From contig NC_068915.1 of the NCBI RefSeq assembly GCF_023091745.1, forward strand, positions 57,486,001-57,550,000: a stretch of 64,000 bases of DNA, in the 5' to 3' direction. Position 1 is the first letter of the stretch. Every line of letters begins with the position of its first letter. Below, in pieces: positions 44,919 to 56,040 of this stretch. A model generated the notes under the pieces. The model had not been told where the DNA came from. It worked only from the letters and a program-made list of their open reading frames with translations, and did no database searches. A program made the position numbers and the translations under genes. The DNA is from Budorcas taxicolor (lineage: Eukaryota > Chordata > Mammalia > Artiodactyla > Bovidae).

Positions 44919-45327
44919 AAAAAGATAAATAAATAATTTCACTTTAATGTAAAGAAGAAATAAGATTCTCAATGAAAGCAATTTGTTTTGAGAAAGATGA
45001 TTTCTCATGCTAATGAGATACATGAATCAGGAAGAACTGGAGGCAATAGTTGAGATATTCATAGTTCAGATATTTTATTAAGCATCAGTAGGAAAAATTT
45101 CCTTCAGGTTAAACTACAAATTTTAATTATTCATATAACCTGCTAATAGGAAATTTTAAATTGAATTTTTGGTTGTAAGAACTCAATTTAAATAATTTAA
45201 ACTACTTTCATCTTAACGTACATTTGATGGTTATTTTTTTCAAAATAATATACATATGAATCTGGTCCTAAAGTTGATGCGCTTCGCGTACATCATCTTT
45301 GTATCATAATACAAACTAATTCCTGAG
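44919..45327. other. AT-rich intergenic DNA
   Basis: No gene or repeat recognised. Confidence 0.4.
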
Positions 45328-45517
45328 TATGCTGCTTAGTCGCTCAGTCGTATCCCACTCTTTGCAATCCCAGAGACTGTAGCCTGCCAGCCTCCTCTGT
45401 CCATGAAATCATCCAGGCAAGAATACTGGAGTGGGTTGCCATTCCCTTCTCCAGGAGATCTTCCCAACCCAGGGATCAAACCCGGATCTCCTGCATTGCA
45501 GGCAGATTCTTTACCTG
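45328..45517 (-). mobile_element. Bov-tA SINE, antisense, head truncated
   Basis: From gctgcttagtcgctcagtcg to 'gcagattctttacctga'. The last part of the tRNA head (the gggaagcc end) is missing. Confidence 0.9.
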
Positions 45518-45680
45518 AGGGAGGCAGCTGGTTCTCTGAGAGAGGAAGCTAAATCAGAAATCACCTCAGTTTCAGCAGCATTCTCCTTATGCTTGCCACT
45601 CAGCTGTTTGCCTTTACAAGTTGTTAGTCTTTCTTTTCACATCTGTATTCCCTCATGCAGGGATTATTGTTCTTGTTTCA

Positions 45681-46932
45681 GTTCAGTTCAGTTCAGTCGC
45701 TCAGTCGTGTCCGATTCTTTGCGACCCCATGAATCGCAGCACGCCAGGCCTCCCTGTCCATCACCATCTCCCGGAGTTCACTCAGACTCATGTTCATCGA
45801 GTCCGTGATGCCATCCAGCCATCTCATCCTCGGTCGTCCCCTTCTCCTCCTGCCCCCAATCCCTCCCAACATCAGAGTCTTTTCCAAAGAGTCAACTCTT
45901 CGCATGAGGTGGCCAAAGTACTGGAGCTTCAGCTTTAGCATCATTCCTTTCAAAGAAATCCCAGGGTTGATCTCCTTCAGAATGGACTGGTTGGATCTCC
46001 TTGCAGTCCAAGGGACTCTCCAGAGTCTTCTCCAACACCACAGCTCAAAAGCATCAATTCTTCGGCACTCAGTCTTCTTCACAGTCCAACTCTCACATCC
46101 ATACATGATCACAGGAAAAACCATAGCCTTGACTAGACGGACCTTAGTCGGCAAAGTATTGTCCCTGGTTTTGAATATGCTATCTAGGCTGGTCATAACG
46201 TTTCTTCCAAGGAGTAAGCGTCTTTTAATTTCATGGCTGCAGTCACCATCTGCCGTGATTTTGGAGCCCAAAAAAATTAAGTGTGACACTGTTTCTACTG
46301 TTTCCCCATCTATTTCCCATGAAGTGATGGGACCAGATGCCATGATCTTCGTTTTCTGAATGTTGACCTTTAAGCCAACTTTTTCACTCTCCTCTTTCAC
46401 TTCATCAAGAGGCTTTTGAGTTCCTCTTCACCTTCTGCCATAAGGGTGGTGTCATCTGCATATCTGAGGTTATTGATATTTCTCCCGGCAATCTTGATTC
46501 CAGCTTGTGTTTCTTCCAGTCCAATGTTTCTCATGATGTACTCTGCATATAAGTTAAATAAGCAGGGTGACAATATACTGCCTTGACATACTCCTTTTCC
46601 TATTTGGAACCAGTCTGTTGTTCCATGTCCAGTTCTAACTATTGCTTCCTGACCTGCATACAGATTTCTCAAGAGGCAGGTTAGGTGGTCTGGTATTCCC
46701 ATCTCTTTCAGAATGTTCCACAGTTTATTGTGATCCACACAGTCAAAGGCTTTGACATAGTCAAGAAAGCAGAAATAGATGTTTTTCTGGAACTGTCTTG
46801 CTTTTTCCATGATCCAGCGGATATTGGCAATTTGATCTCTGGTTCCTCTGCCTTTTCTAAAACCAGCTTGAACATCAGAGAGTTCACGGTTCAAGTATTG
46901 CTGAAGCCTGACTTGGAGAATTTTGAGCATTT
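45681..46932 (-). mobile_element. BovB LINE, antisense, 1.25 kb
   Basis: Tail at the left (cagttcagttcagtcgctc), 5' break at the right. See the pseudogene entry for its two overlapping ORF2 pieces. Low divergence from the copies at 52 and 59 kb. Confidence 0.95.
45693..46930 (-). pseudogene. BovB ORF2 remnant (reverse transcriptase to native C-terminus)
   Basis: Two minus-strand frames, 46397-46930 and 45693-46400, cover the reverse transcriptase from 'LKILQVRLQ' through 'FDCVDHN' and the catalytic YADD ('LRYADDTTLM') to the natural end 'KNRTRLSD'. They are joined only by a frameshift near 46400, where one base of the usual 'cactttcatc' is missing. The endonuclease part is absent because of 5' truncation, so this is a dead copy. 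Confidence 0.9.
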
Positions 46933-46949
46933 CACAGAGACATAAATAG

Positions 46950-48160
46950 ATCCATGGTGGTACGTGGGGTTTTTGTTTGTTTGTTAGTATTTAGAGCTTC
47001 TACACAGTTAATGTTTAAACCAAGATCTTCTAGTTCAGAGGTCAAGACACTTTCATCCTCATTTGGTGATCCTGAGAAATCTATACTACGCATTCATCTG
47101 AAGGTGTAAAATGCTTTACTTGGACTACCTCACTCATCTTTTTAATAAAAATATGCATTTTACGTACATTCATAATGAACCACCAAGACAGTATAACACA
47201 CAATTCATTTTCTTTGCAAACAATCAACACGATCACTTGAGCAAAAGCGCTGTTGTTGATATTGATGGAGTTACAACCTAGGAACTCATGGGGAGTCATT
47301 CAATATTTCAGTTCAGATAACAAATTCACTTATCTCCTACTAAGTGCTACATGCTCTATTAAAAGTCGGAGAAACAACAACAAAATGAACAGAAAGAACT
47401 TCTACAATTAAGGGTAGAGAACTCTGGGTGTGTTTAAAAACAGAGGCCTCGTTCAGGCAGAATGCCAAGGTCTGACTAACATGTGAGAGTCCTCAAAATG
47501 GGAGATGTTAGAGGTTTACTCATGGAGGCTTTACAGGGTTGGCAGTGCTTGTATCTGGATGTTACCCTGGTGACGGACTACAGTACATCTTATAATTTTT
47601 GACTGTGGCTTCAAAATAAACATCATTATTAATGTGCTTCAAAAGTGTCAAGCCTTGAAAATATACATCTAAGTTCAGAGGCAGATGTCGTTTAGAATTG
47701 GGCTTTTAAAACTTACTTTATAGAAGCGTTTTGATCGATGATTTCCCTGCTGCCAAGAAACCACACAGGAAGTCACAGACAGATGGCAACAGCAGAAGCT
47801 CCAGGAAGCGCATAACGATATTCCATATGGCATATGGTGTGGGGTTTATAAAAGTGGTTCTAATGCCCAGAAATGAATTAATCAGCTGTCACAGGGGAAT
47901 TAAATCTTCTTTCGTGACCTTTATGGCCATGCAGGACTTCATTACAAATCAGCACACAACACACCAAGAATAACTGGCAGAGTCTGGGAGAACAAATGTA
48001 AAGTTAAACCAAAATGAAATGCAAATCAAGCCATCCAGCTGTAGAACCATGAAGGCTTAGCAGGCAAGCAGAGCAAACTTCGAGAGCCAACCAACTGTGT
48101 GGAGCGGCGATGAGATTTTATAGAAACAGAATTGGAATTTGAATACGGGAGCAATATTTT
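46950..48160. other. repeat-poor block, candidate regulatory DNA
   Basis: About 1.2 kb without a recognisable repeat, flanked by BovB and a hAT-like element. It has balanced composition and dense homeobox-like (ATTAAT) and E-box (CAGCTG at 47882-47887) words. The 80-codon ORF at 47731-47973 is not recognised. Whether it is conserved cannot be told from this sequence alone. Confidence 0.35.
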
Positions 48161-48163
48161 AAC

Positions 48164-48520
48164 TTAGGGCTGAGCAAGCCACAGCTCACAAATGAAACAA
48201 GGCCCATGGCTTGTTTTTGTATTACCTGCGAGCTAAGGGAGTTCACATTTTTAAAGGGTTGAGGAAAATATCAAAAGAATAGTATTTTATGAGACATTAA
48301 AGTCATATGTCATTTCAAGTTTGACTGGAACCTCTAATAGATTTGCGAAACTTCCAGTCATTTTATTGGACCACAGCCATGCTTGGTTTTGGGTATTGGC
48401 CACGACTGCTTTGTGCTGTGACAGCAGAGTTGAGAAGTTATGACGGAAACAGTCTGGCCCAAAAAGCCTACAATATTTACTCTCTGCCGTTTTCAGAAAA
48501 ATGCATGCACTTCTGTTCTA
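48164..48520 (+). repeat. old hAT-like DNA transposon
   Basis: 'ccatggcttgtttttgtatt', 'ttattggaccacagccatgc', 'agcagagttgagaagttatg' and 'gcctacaatatttactctct' follow a common mammalian element with the words 'ggaacacagccacgc' and 'aatatttactatctggcc'. Family name not fixed. Confidence 0.65.
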
Positions 48521-48796
48521 GTTCTGCATCAACAATGTGAAAATGAGAAATGGAGGCATGCCAAGTGGAGACTTCTTGCACTAAGGACGGTGCACTCAGA
48601 ACAAGGATTTGTCTTCACCTGGTTATGGTTCCAGTGCCCACTTGATTGTCTTTCCTTGTGTTGAACTGTCCTCTCTCTTAGATCCTAAGCTCTGTGTAGG
48701 CAGGGGCGGGGCCTGCTGCCTTCACTGCTGTGTCCACCCCGATGCTCAGCTGTATTTGCCGAGTGAAATGATCTCCTTCAAGAGCCTCTTTACTCG

Positions 48797-49121
48797 AACT
48801 TCACTGGTGGTGCAGTGCTTAAGAATCCACCTGCCAATGTAGGATACACCAGTTCAAACTTTGGTCCGGGAAAATTCCACATTCTTCGGGGTAACTAAGC
48901 CCATGTACCCCAATTACTGAGCCCGCATGCCCTGGAGATTATGCTCCACAACAAGAGAAGCCACCGCAGTAAGAAGCCCGCACACCACACACCACAACTG
49001 GAGAGTAGGCCCCATTCGCGGCAGCTAGAGAAAGCCCATGTGTAAAGACCCAGAGCAACCGAAAGTACATAAATAAATAGGCAAGAGCTCACAAATGCTC
49101 AAAAAAAAAAAAAAAAAAAAA
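48797..49121 (+). mobile_element. CHR-type SINE with 21-base poly(A)
   Basis: Head 'acttcactggtggtgcagtg', CHR body, A-run 49101-49121. Flanks agagcctctttactc and agactcttaactactc suggest a diverged target duplication. Confidence 0.9.
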
Positions 49122-49136
49122 GACTCTTAACTACTC

Positions 49137-49469
49137 CCACTGTGATTTTCCTAATGTTAAAAGTGGTTTTCTCATTATAATGTAAGTTTTTACATTAGTG
49201 GAGAAGGAAATGGGTATAGCCTGACATGCTACAAACTTAGAAATGTACAAAACATAAATGATAAAAAGGGAGTTTTCCTCTTATTCGGTCGCCCAACTAC
49301 TCAGTTTGGAAGACAAATGCTGCTATCAGTTTTAGTTTCTCGTGCCTCCTTGAGGAGGAATTCTATGAAGAAATAAACTTAACATGCCTTCTTTACTTTA
49401 GCCCATGCTAGCATATTGTACCTGCTGTTCTATACCTTGTTTCTTTTCCCCCTCCAAACTTTAAACTCA
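49137..49469. other. intergenic DNA without recognised features
   Basis: No gene or repeat recognised. Confidence 0.4.
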
Positions 49470-49690
49470 TTTTGTATTAGGGTATAGCCGATGAACAATG
49501 TTGGGGTAGTTCCAGGTGAACAGTGGAGGGACTCAGCCGTACACATACACATATCCATTCTCCCCCAAGCCCGCTCCCATCCAGACTCACACATAACATT
49601 GAGCATTACAATAACATTGTGCTATACCATAGGTCCTTCTTGGTCATCCATTTTAAACACAGCAGCATTGTACTTTGTTTTCTTAGAGCA
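49470..49690 (-). mobile_element. ruminant L1 3' region, antisense
   Basis: 'ggtatagccgatgaacaatg', 'gctataccataggtccttct' and 'tggtcatccattttaaacac' match antisense artiodactyl L1, more decayed than at 18888. Confidence 0.7.
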
Positions 49691-50379
49691 CATTTTGGAG
49701 CCTGTTTCATACTAGAATATAAGGTGGCTGTCAAGTCTAGTAACATAAGGAAGGAATATGCTTGTGAAAAGATAGCATATTGATATGTAAAATATGATAA
49801 AAATAATATGTCTATGTTTCCAGACTTTATAGCCAGGCAGCATATTAACTGGGATAACAGTCTCTATATACATTTTAAAATTCCCTCGACAGTTTCCCCC
49901 TTTCACTTTTGGTTGGCCTCCTGTGCCTGGTGGCCCCCCACTTTGGGACCTGCATCCAACACCACTGCTAGGCACAGGTCCCAGCTTCCCGTGAGCTGCT
50001 GAGGGCCAGACGACATCAGCCTCCACCAACTGGAAACAAGAAATGGGAGAAGCCACGCAGTAGACGTCTCCCTCCTTTCCCTCATCCATAGACTATTCTG
50101 GGATGGTTCCTACTAATAAGCTGCCTGCTGAGTGAAAGAAACGTCGTGTCCCTTACAATCCATGATCTGGTCAGCGTGGTAACACATATACTGCACTTTC
50201 TCTTGCCTTACTTCCCATTAGCTTCACCCTCACCATTCTGGGCTTGTCCTTCCCAAATAAATTTTTAGCTTTGCTTTCTGGAGAAACTGATCTAGGACAC
50301 TATGGATTTACTTCATTCTTTTTATTGTTTTTCAATTTTTTTGGAAGTGAGAATTTAATTTTTATGTATTCATCTTTTA
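49691..50379. other. intergenic DNA, possible LTR-like part
   Basis: The segment 49890-50300 may be an old MaLR-type LTR ('gagaaactgatctaggacac' at its end), not certain. Confidence 0.35.
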
Positions 50380-50580
50380 AATTAAAATGAAAATTTATTT
50401 ATTTTTTAAAATCTATTTCAAATATAGCAGTGTGTACATATCAATCCCAAACTCCAAGTCTATCCATTTCCTATGCTTTTTAAATAGCCATATATATGGT
50501 TTTTCATTTATGTATATAGAAAATTTAGTTAATCTGTCTTCCATTGGTGGACATTTTGGTCATCTCTAATCTTTTGCAGG
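50380..50580 (-). repeat. L1 fragment, antisense
   Basis: 'gcagtgtgtacatatcaatc' and 'ccaaactccaagtctatcca' match antisense L1 3' text. Confidence 0.5.
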
Positions 50581-50734
50581 CATGAATATTTAAAATATTA
50601 ATTGTCTTCGGATCTCTGTGTTATCATAATCATCTCTTATTTGATGGCATTATATCACTACATAATTATTATTTTTATTAAAAAAAAACAAACAGCTAAA
50701 CCCTTTTAGAAGAATCTGGCACTTTCTTTCCCCC

Positions 50735-51115
50735 AGGGACTCATTTCTGCCACTCTTAACTTTAAACTTCAAGAGCCATCAATACTGAACTGCTTGTAAT
50801 TCCCAGAGCTCTCTTAAATCTACTTGCTTTTGCACAGACTATTCTTTCTCCCTGGAATGTTCTCCCCCTGACTATCTCCCTAGATATCTCCTCCTTGTCC
50901 TGAAGTCTGTGCTTGTGTCAAAATTATATCCTTCATGAATCTTTCTCTAATCCTCTCTAGCTCAGAATTTCTTTTTCCATGATCTACCTTTATTCCAAAT
51001 ATGTGAACTTAGTAGCAATTATTATGTTGAATATTCATCATTCATTGGCACTTCTGTCTCTCCATTGGTCTGTAACTTCTCTAAGAGACAAGAATCACAT
51101 TTTCACCTTCATAAC
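50735..51115 (+). repeat. L2 LINE 3' region
   Basis: 'ttctttctccctggaatgtt', 'ccttcatgaatctttctcta' and 'taacttctctaagagacaag' are L2 landmarks in order. Confidence 0.65.
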
Positions 51116-51271
51116 TTCAAGGCTATAAATTATCAATAACAGTTACCTAAAAGCTACACCATTCTTGCCCCCAGGGACATCAATAGCAACCCAACAGAAG
51201 TAGATTGGGTGCCCTTTTCTATGAGCAACTAAAGGTTTTATCCATACACCATATATTTTGTCCTATCCCTC

Positions 51272-51306
51272 TGTCAAAAAAAAAAAAAGAAGAAGAAGAA
51301 AAAGAA
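51272..51306 (+). repeat. A-run and (AAG)n tract
   Basis: Thirteen As followed by agaagaagaagaaaaagaag. Confidence 0.9.
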
Positions 51307-51374
51307 GCATGTATTCTTAAAAAAACATGTCTCAATCAAGACAGATCTAAGTCAGTTTCGCTGCTTACTCTTTT

Positions 51375-51500
51375 GTTATCTTGCACAAGTTACTCCAACT
51401 TTCTGAGCTTCATTTTCCTCACTGGTCAAGTGGCTATAATAATACTTACCTCTTTGGGCTAGGTGGAAGAATTAAATATAACAGTACATAATATATACAC
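51375..51500 (+). repeat. MIR SINE
   Basis: 'gcacaagttactccaacttt', 'cttcattttcctcactggtc' and 'ataataatacttacctcttt' are in sense MIR order. Confidence 0.75.
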
Positions 51501-51898
51501 TGTCTTTCCTGAACCAAAATGCATTAGTTCTCTTATCCTTTCCCTTTCTACATTGCTCACTTGTTAACATACTATCTTTGAGTGAATTGTGTGATCTCTT
51601 TCATTTCAAAAGAATTTTGAAATCTCTAGAAACAACAAGCACTATACCAAGCTTGTACGTGGCAAGCAATATTTTATGTGCTTTATATGTGCTGTCTTAG
51701 TTATTGAAGTTGATTAGAGCTGTGCCTTGGGGAGTTACCATTTGATCATCTGAATTAACTCACAAGCACGGAGACGACAGACTTTTAAAAAATACCATCG
51801 ATGACGCACATGACTAAAGAACTCCCATGAGCAATGCTGGTTCACCCAAAATAGAGACCAAGCACATACTTTAGGGCATCAGAAAAGTTGCAATCACC
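51501..51898. other. intergenic DNA without recognised features
   Basis: No gene or family recognised. Confidence 0.4.
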
Positions 51899-51960
51899 AA
51901 ATATATATATATACACATATATATATATATATATGCACACACACATATATATACACACAC

Positions 51961-52007
<47 letters not shown>

Positions 52008-52008
52008 A
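51899..52008. repeat. compound (AT)n/(AC)n microsatellite
   Basis: Alternating blocks of AT and AC units over about 110 bases, entirely alternating purine-pyrimidine apart from small breaks. Confidence 0.95.
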
Positions 52009-52090
52009 AGTTTCTATTGTTATTTTAAAAATTAAATAAAACCATTAGTGGGTACTGGTCATGAGGGAAACTGGTTTCTATGGGTTAAAT

Positions 52091-54417
52091 TCAGTTAGTT
52101 CAGTCGCTCAGTCGTGTCCAACTCTTCACAACCCCATGAATCGCAGCACGCCAGGCCTCCCTGTCCATCACCATCTCCTGGAGTTCACTCAGACTCACGT
52201 CCATCGAGTCAGTCATGCCATCCAGCCATCTCATCCTCGGTCGTCCCCTTCTCCTCCTGCCCCCAATCCCTCCCAACATCAGAGTCTTTTCCAATGAGTC
52301 AACTCTTCGCATGAGGTGGCCAAAGTATTGGAGCTTCAGCTTTAGCATCATTCCTTCCAAAGAAATCCCAGGGCTGATCTCCTTCAGAATGGACTGGTTG
52401 GATCTCCTTGCAGTCCAAGGGACTCTCCAGAGTCTTCTCCAACACCACAGTTCAAAAGCATCAATTCTTTGGCACTCAGCCTTCTTCACAGTCCAACCCT
52501 CACATCCATACATGATCACAGGAAAAAACATAGCCTTGACTAGACGGACCTTAGTCGGCAAAGTAATGTCTCTGCTTTTGAATATGCTATCTAGGTTGGT
52601 CATAACTTTTCTTCAAAAGAGTAAGCATCTTTTAATTTCATGGCTGCAATCACCATCTGCAGTGATTTTGGAGCCCCCAAAATAAAGTGTGACACTGTTT
52701 CCACTGTCTCCCCATCTATTTCCCATGAAGTGATGGGACCAGATGCCATGATCTTCGTTTTCTGAATGTTGAGCTTTAAGCCAACTTTTTCACTCTCCTC
52801 TTTCACTTTCATCAAGAGGCTTTTTAGCTTCTCTTCACTTTCTGCCATAAGGGTAGTGTCATCTGCATATCTGAGGTTATTGATATTTCTCCTGGCAATC
52901 TTGATGCCAGCTTGTGTTTCTTCCAGTCCAGCATTTCTCATGATGTACTCTGCATATAAGTTAAATAAGCAGGGTGACAATATACAGCCTTGACATACTC
53001 CTTTTCCTATTTGGAACCAGTCTGTTGTTCCATGTCCAGTTCTAACTGCTGCTTCCTGACCTGCATACAGTTTTCTCAAGAGGCAGGTCAGGTGGTCTGG
53101 TATTCCCATCTCTTTCAGAATTTTCCACAGTTGATTGTGATCCACACAGTCAAAGGCTTCGGCATAGCCAAGAAAGCAGAAATAGATGTTTTTCTGGAGC
53201 TCTCTTGCTTTTTCCATGATCCAGCGGATGTTGGCAATTTGATTTCTGGTTCCTCTGCCTTTTCGAAAACCAGCTTGAACATCAGGGAGTTTACGGTTCA
53301 CATATTGCTGAAGTCTGGCTTGGAGAATTTTGAGCATTACTTTACTAGCATGTGAGATGAGTGCAATTGTGCGGTAGTTTGAGCATTCTTTGGCATTGCC
53401 TTTCTTTGGAATTGGAATGAAAACTGACGTTTTCCAGTCCTGTGGCCAATGCTGAGTTTCCCAAATTTATTGGCATATTGAGCACAGCACTTTCACAGCA
53501 TCATCTTTCAGGATTTGAAACAGCTCAACTGGAATTCCATCACCTCCACTAGCTTTGTTCGTAGTGATGCTTTCTAAGGCCCACTTGACTTCACATTCCA
53601 GGATGTCTGGCTCTAGATGAGTGATCACACCATCATGATTATCTGGGTCGTGAAAATTTTTTTTGTACAGTTCTTCCGTGTATTCTTGCCACCTCTTCTT
53701 AATATCTTCTGCTTCTGTTAGGTCCAGACCATTTCTGTCCTTTATCGAGCCCATCTTTGCATGAAATGTTCCCTTGGTGTCTCTAATTTTCTTGAAGAGA
53801 TCTCTAGTCTTTCCCATTCTGTTCTTGTCCTCTATTTCTTTGCATTGATTGCTGAAGAAGGCTTTCTTATCTCTTCTTACTATTCTTTGGAACTCTGCAT
53901 TCAGATGCTTATATCTTTCCTTTTCTCCTTTGCTTTTCGCCTCTCTTGTTTTCACAGCTATTTGTAAGGCCTCCCCAGACAGCCATTTCGCTTTTTTGCA
54001 TTTCTTTTCCATGGGGATGGTCTTGATCCCTGTCTCCTGCACAATGTCACGAACCTCATTCCATAGTTCATCAGGTACTCTATCTATCAGATCTAGGCCC
54101 TTAAATCTATTTCTCACTTCCACTGTGTAATCATAAGGGATTTGATTTAGGTAATACCTGAATGGTCTAGCGGTTTTCCCTACTTTCTTCAATTTAAGTC
54201 TGAATTTGGCAATAAGGAGTTCATGATCTGAGCCACAGTCAGCTCCCGGTCTTGTTTTTGTTGACTGTATAGAGCTTCTCCATCTTTGGCTGCAAAGAAT
54301 ATAATCAATCTGATTTCAGTGTTGACCATCTGGTGATGTCCATGTGTAGAGTCTTCTCTTGTGTTGTTGGAAGAAGGTGTTTGCTATGACCAGTGCATTT
54401 TCTTGGCAAAACTCTAT
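52091..54417 (-). mobile_element. BovB LINE, antisense, 2.3 kb (longest copy here)
   Basis: Tail at the left, 5' break at the right inside the endonuclease region (text such as 'gttgactgtatagagcttct' is still present). About 1 kb of the usual 3.2-kb element is missing at the 5' end. Confidence 0.95.
52100..54192 (-). pseudogene. BovB ORF2 remnant with long open reverse transcriptase stretch
   Basis: Frames 53467-54192 and 52600-53337 are in the same phase and are divided by a single TAA at 53467-53469 where the family has CAA. The intervening 129 bases are otherwise open. This covers the linker ('KWLSGEALQ'), the start of the reverse transcriptase ('NKASGGDGIP'), 'FDCVDHN' and the catalytic YADD ('LRYADDTTLM'). 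A one-base loss near 52675 then shifts the frame, and the C-terminal part continues at 52100-52603 to 'KSWTRLSD'. The copy is dead but young-looking. Confidence 0.9.
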
Positions 54418-54899
54418 AAACTTTGCATTTATTTTCAATTACTTGTGATGGGTAGGAAGGGAGAAAAATGGGTCCCAAAATCTGTTCAATGCTTAAAAAT
54501 TGTGTCAACTGGCTCTTCTCATTGCCAGCGTTTGAAGAAGAGTCCCAGGGAAGGCCTTTAAACTAGAACCTGGACGATCCCAATACAGAATAAGATGCAT
54601 TTCTGATGTGATGCCACTAGCCTCAGGCAGAGCTGTTGTAACAGGAGTGGCTGGAGCTTCTTTCTTGCAAAATGGAGAAGTCTGTGGTTTCCTAAATACT
54701 ATTTCTCCTCTTCTTCCCCCTTTCAGTCATTTCACTGCTTGCTCTCGCAAACAGTTTGCTGGCTGCCTAACAAGCAATCACTCCAGGTCTTCCCTAGTAA
54801 CAGAACGTCAACCAGTGGAAATCCATTCATCTCATGAGAGGAGGCATGTATTCCAGGCATAAGTGAAATACTGTGTTTGGTCTAAACCATCATACTGTC
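54418..54899. other. intergenic DNA without recognised features
   Basis: No gene or repeat family recognised. The 84-codon plus ORF at 54608-54862 is of unknown meaning. Confidence 0.35.
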
Positions 54900-55325
54900 C
54901 CATTTTCCTCTGAGAGAATTGGGTTAGAGGTAGACATGTGAATCTGCTCTGGCCAAAGAGATGTAGGAGAAAGTTGGTTGGAAGAGTCTCTATCTCAAGA
55001 TAAAATGACAGAACTTCAGAGGAATAAGGCTTTCACATACCACCCCACCTTCATTCTACCTTGGAAAGCTGATGTGAAGCTAAAATGACTAAAGCCGCAG
55101 TAGCCATCCTGTGACCCTGAAGTAATAAAAACAGGATGAGAAACCAGTAGCTGCAAATGTCCTTTTCAGGGCAGAGCAGGGGTCCTTGATGACATCACCG
55201 AGCCTCAGGAAAAACTCCAGATTCACCTCCAGACTTCTTGTTAAGTAAACTTGTGTCCTTTGGGTTTAGCTGCCATTAACTGGTTTTGCTGCTCATTTTT
55301 GCCACAAACATTTTCAACTGATATA
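54900..55325 (+). repeat. possible MaLR-type LTR, diverged
   Basis: 'ctctggccaaagagatgtag', 'gccatcctgtgaccctgaag' and 'ttaactggttttgctgctca' resemble the body and end of old mammalian LTRs. Weak. Confidence 0.35.
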
Positions 55326-55374
55326 GTTGCCTTCCTGAGCAAACCAAAGCTGTCTCATTGGAAGACAGTCTCTG

Positions 55375-55510
55375 GGGAAGTGTTTCCAAAACTTAGGTGT
55401 ACACTGGAATTACCTGACATCTTTAAAATATTCTTATGCCTGGTTTCCATGCCCAGATATTCCTATTTAAATCAGTATAAAGTGTAACCTGCCCATCAGA
55501 AGTGATAAAA
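55375..55510 (+). repeat. possible MER20-like hAT remnant
   Basis: 'tttccaaaacttaggtgtac' and 'ggaattacctgacatcttta' resemble the MER20 start. Diverged. Confidence 0.35.
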
Positions 55511-55624
55511 TCTCCCTCAAAAGACTCTAATATGTAGATGAAGTTTGGCAATCACCATTTTGGAGGAAGGTATGTGGTGTCTTGATGTTACATGCTGATA
55601 TTATAATTACCTTTTTGAAGCATG

Positions 55625-55757
55625 TTAACCCTTGAATGAACACAGTTTGCATTGTCCATCTTTTTTCAATACAGTACAATCCAATCCAGGGTTTGTCAAA
55701 TTCTTGGATGCAGAATGGCTGATGCAGAGGAACCATGGATAGGGAGGGCCAACTAAA
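55625..55757. mobile_element. Tigger/MER2-like fragment (copy 3)
   Basis: 'gaacacagtttgcattgtcc', 'gtttgtcaaattcttggatg' and 'ggatagggagggccaacta' match the right end of the family seen at 15606 and 20712, or a close relative. Confidence 0.5.
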
Positions 55758-55874
55758 AACTGTACATTGATTTTTGACTGCTCAGAGAGTGGGCATTCCT
55801 ACTCACCTCCTCACCTCCGACCCTCACACTCCCCCACTACCTTGTTCAAGGGACAAATGTGACTTCTTTTTAAG

Positions 55875-56040
55875 TGGTTCCCACCTGGCCTCAATAGAAT
55901 CACTGAGAAAGCTTTTAGAATATACTTCTTCTTGGCCTCACTTTCATAGATTTTGATCCAAATGGATCAGAACACAATCTAAAGCTCCCAGGATGATTCA
56001 AGTGCATAATCGGGGTTGAAATCCCCTGTATCAGGAGAAC
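55875..56040 (+). repeat. MER20-like hAT remnant
   Basis: Begins agtggttcccacctggcctc and has 'agctcccaggatgattcaag' and 'ggttgaaatccc' near the end, the MER20 order. Confidence 0.45.

Noticed and set aside
45790..46359. 189-codon plus-strand ORF, repeated at 52.2 kb
   Set aside because: Opposite-strand shadow of BovB ORF2. It recurs wherever BovB does because the coding strand lacks certain codons.
47731..47973. 80-codon plus-strand ORF as a small gene
   Set aside because: No Kozak strength, family, promoter or poly(A) signal supports it; kept only as part of the repeat-poor block.
52100..54192. host gene for a reverse transcriptase-like protein
   Set aside because: Sequence, tail and order are those of BovB and frames are broken; sister copies occur throughout the window.
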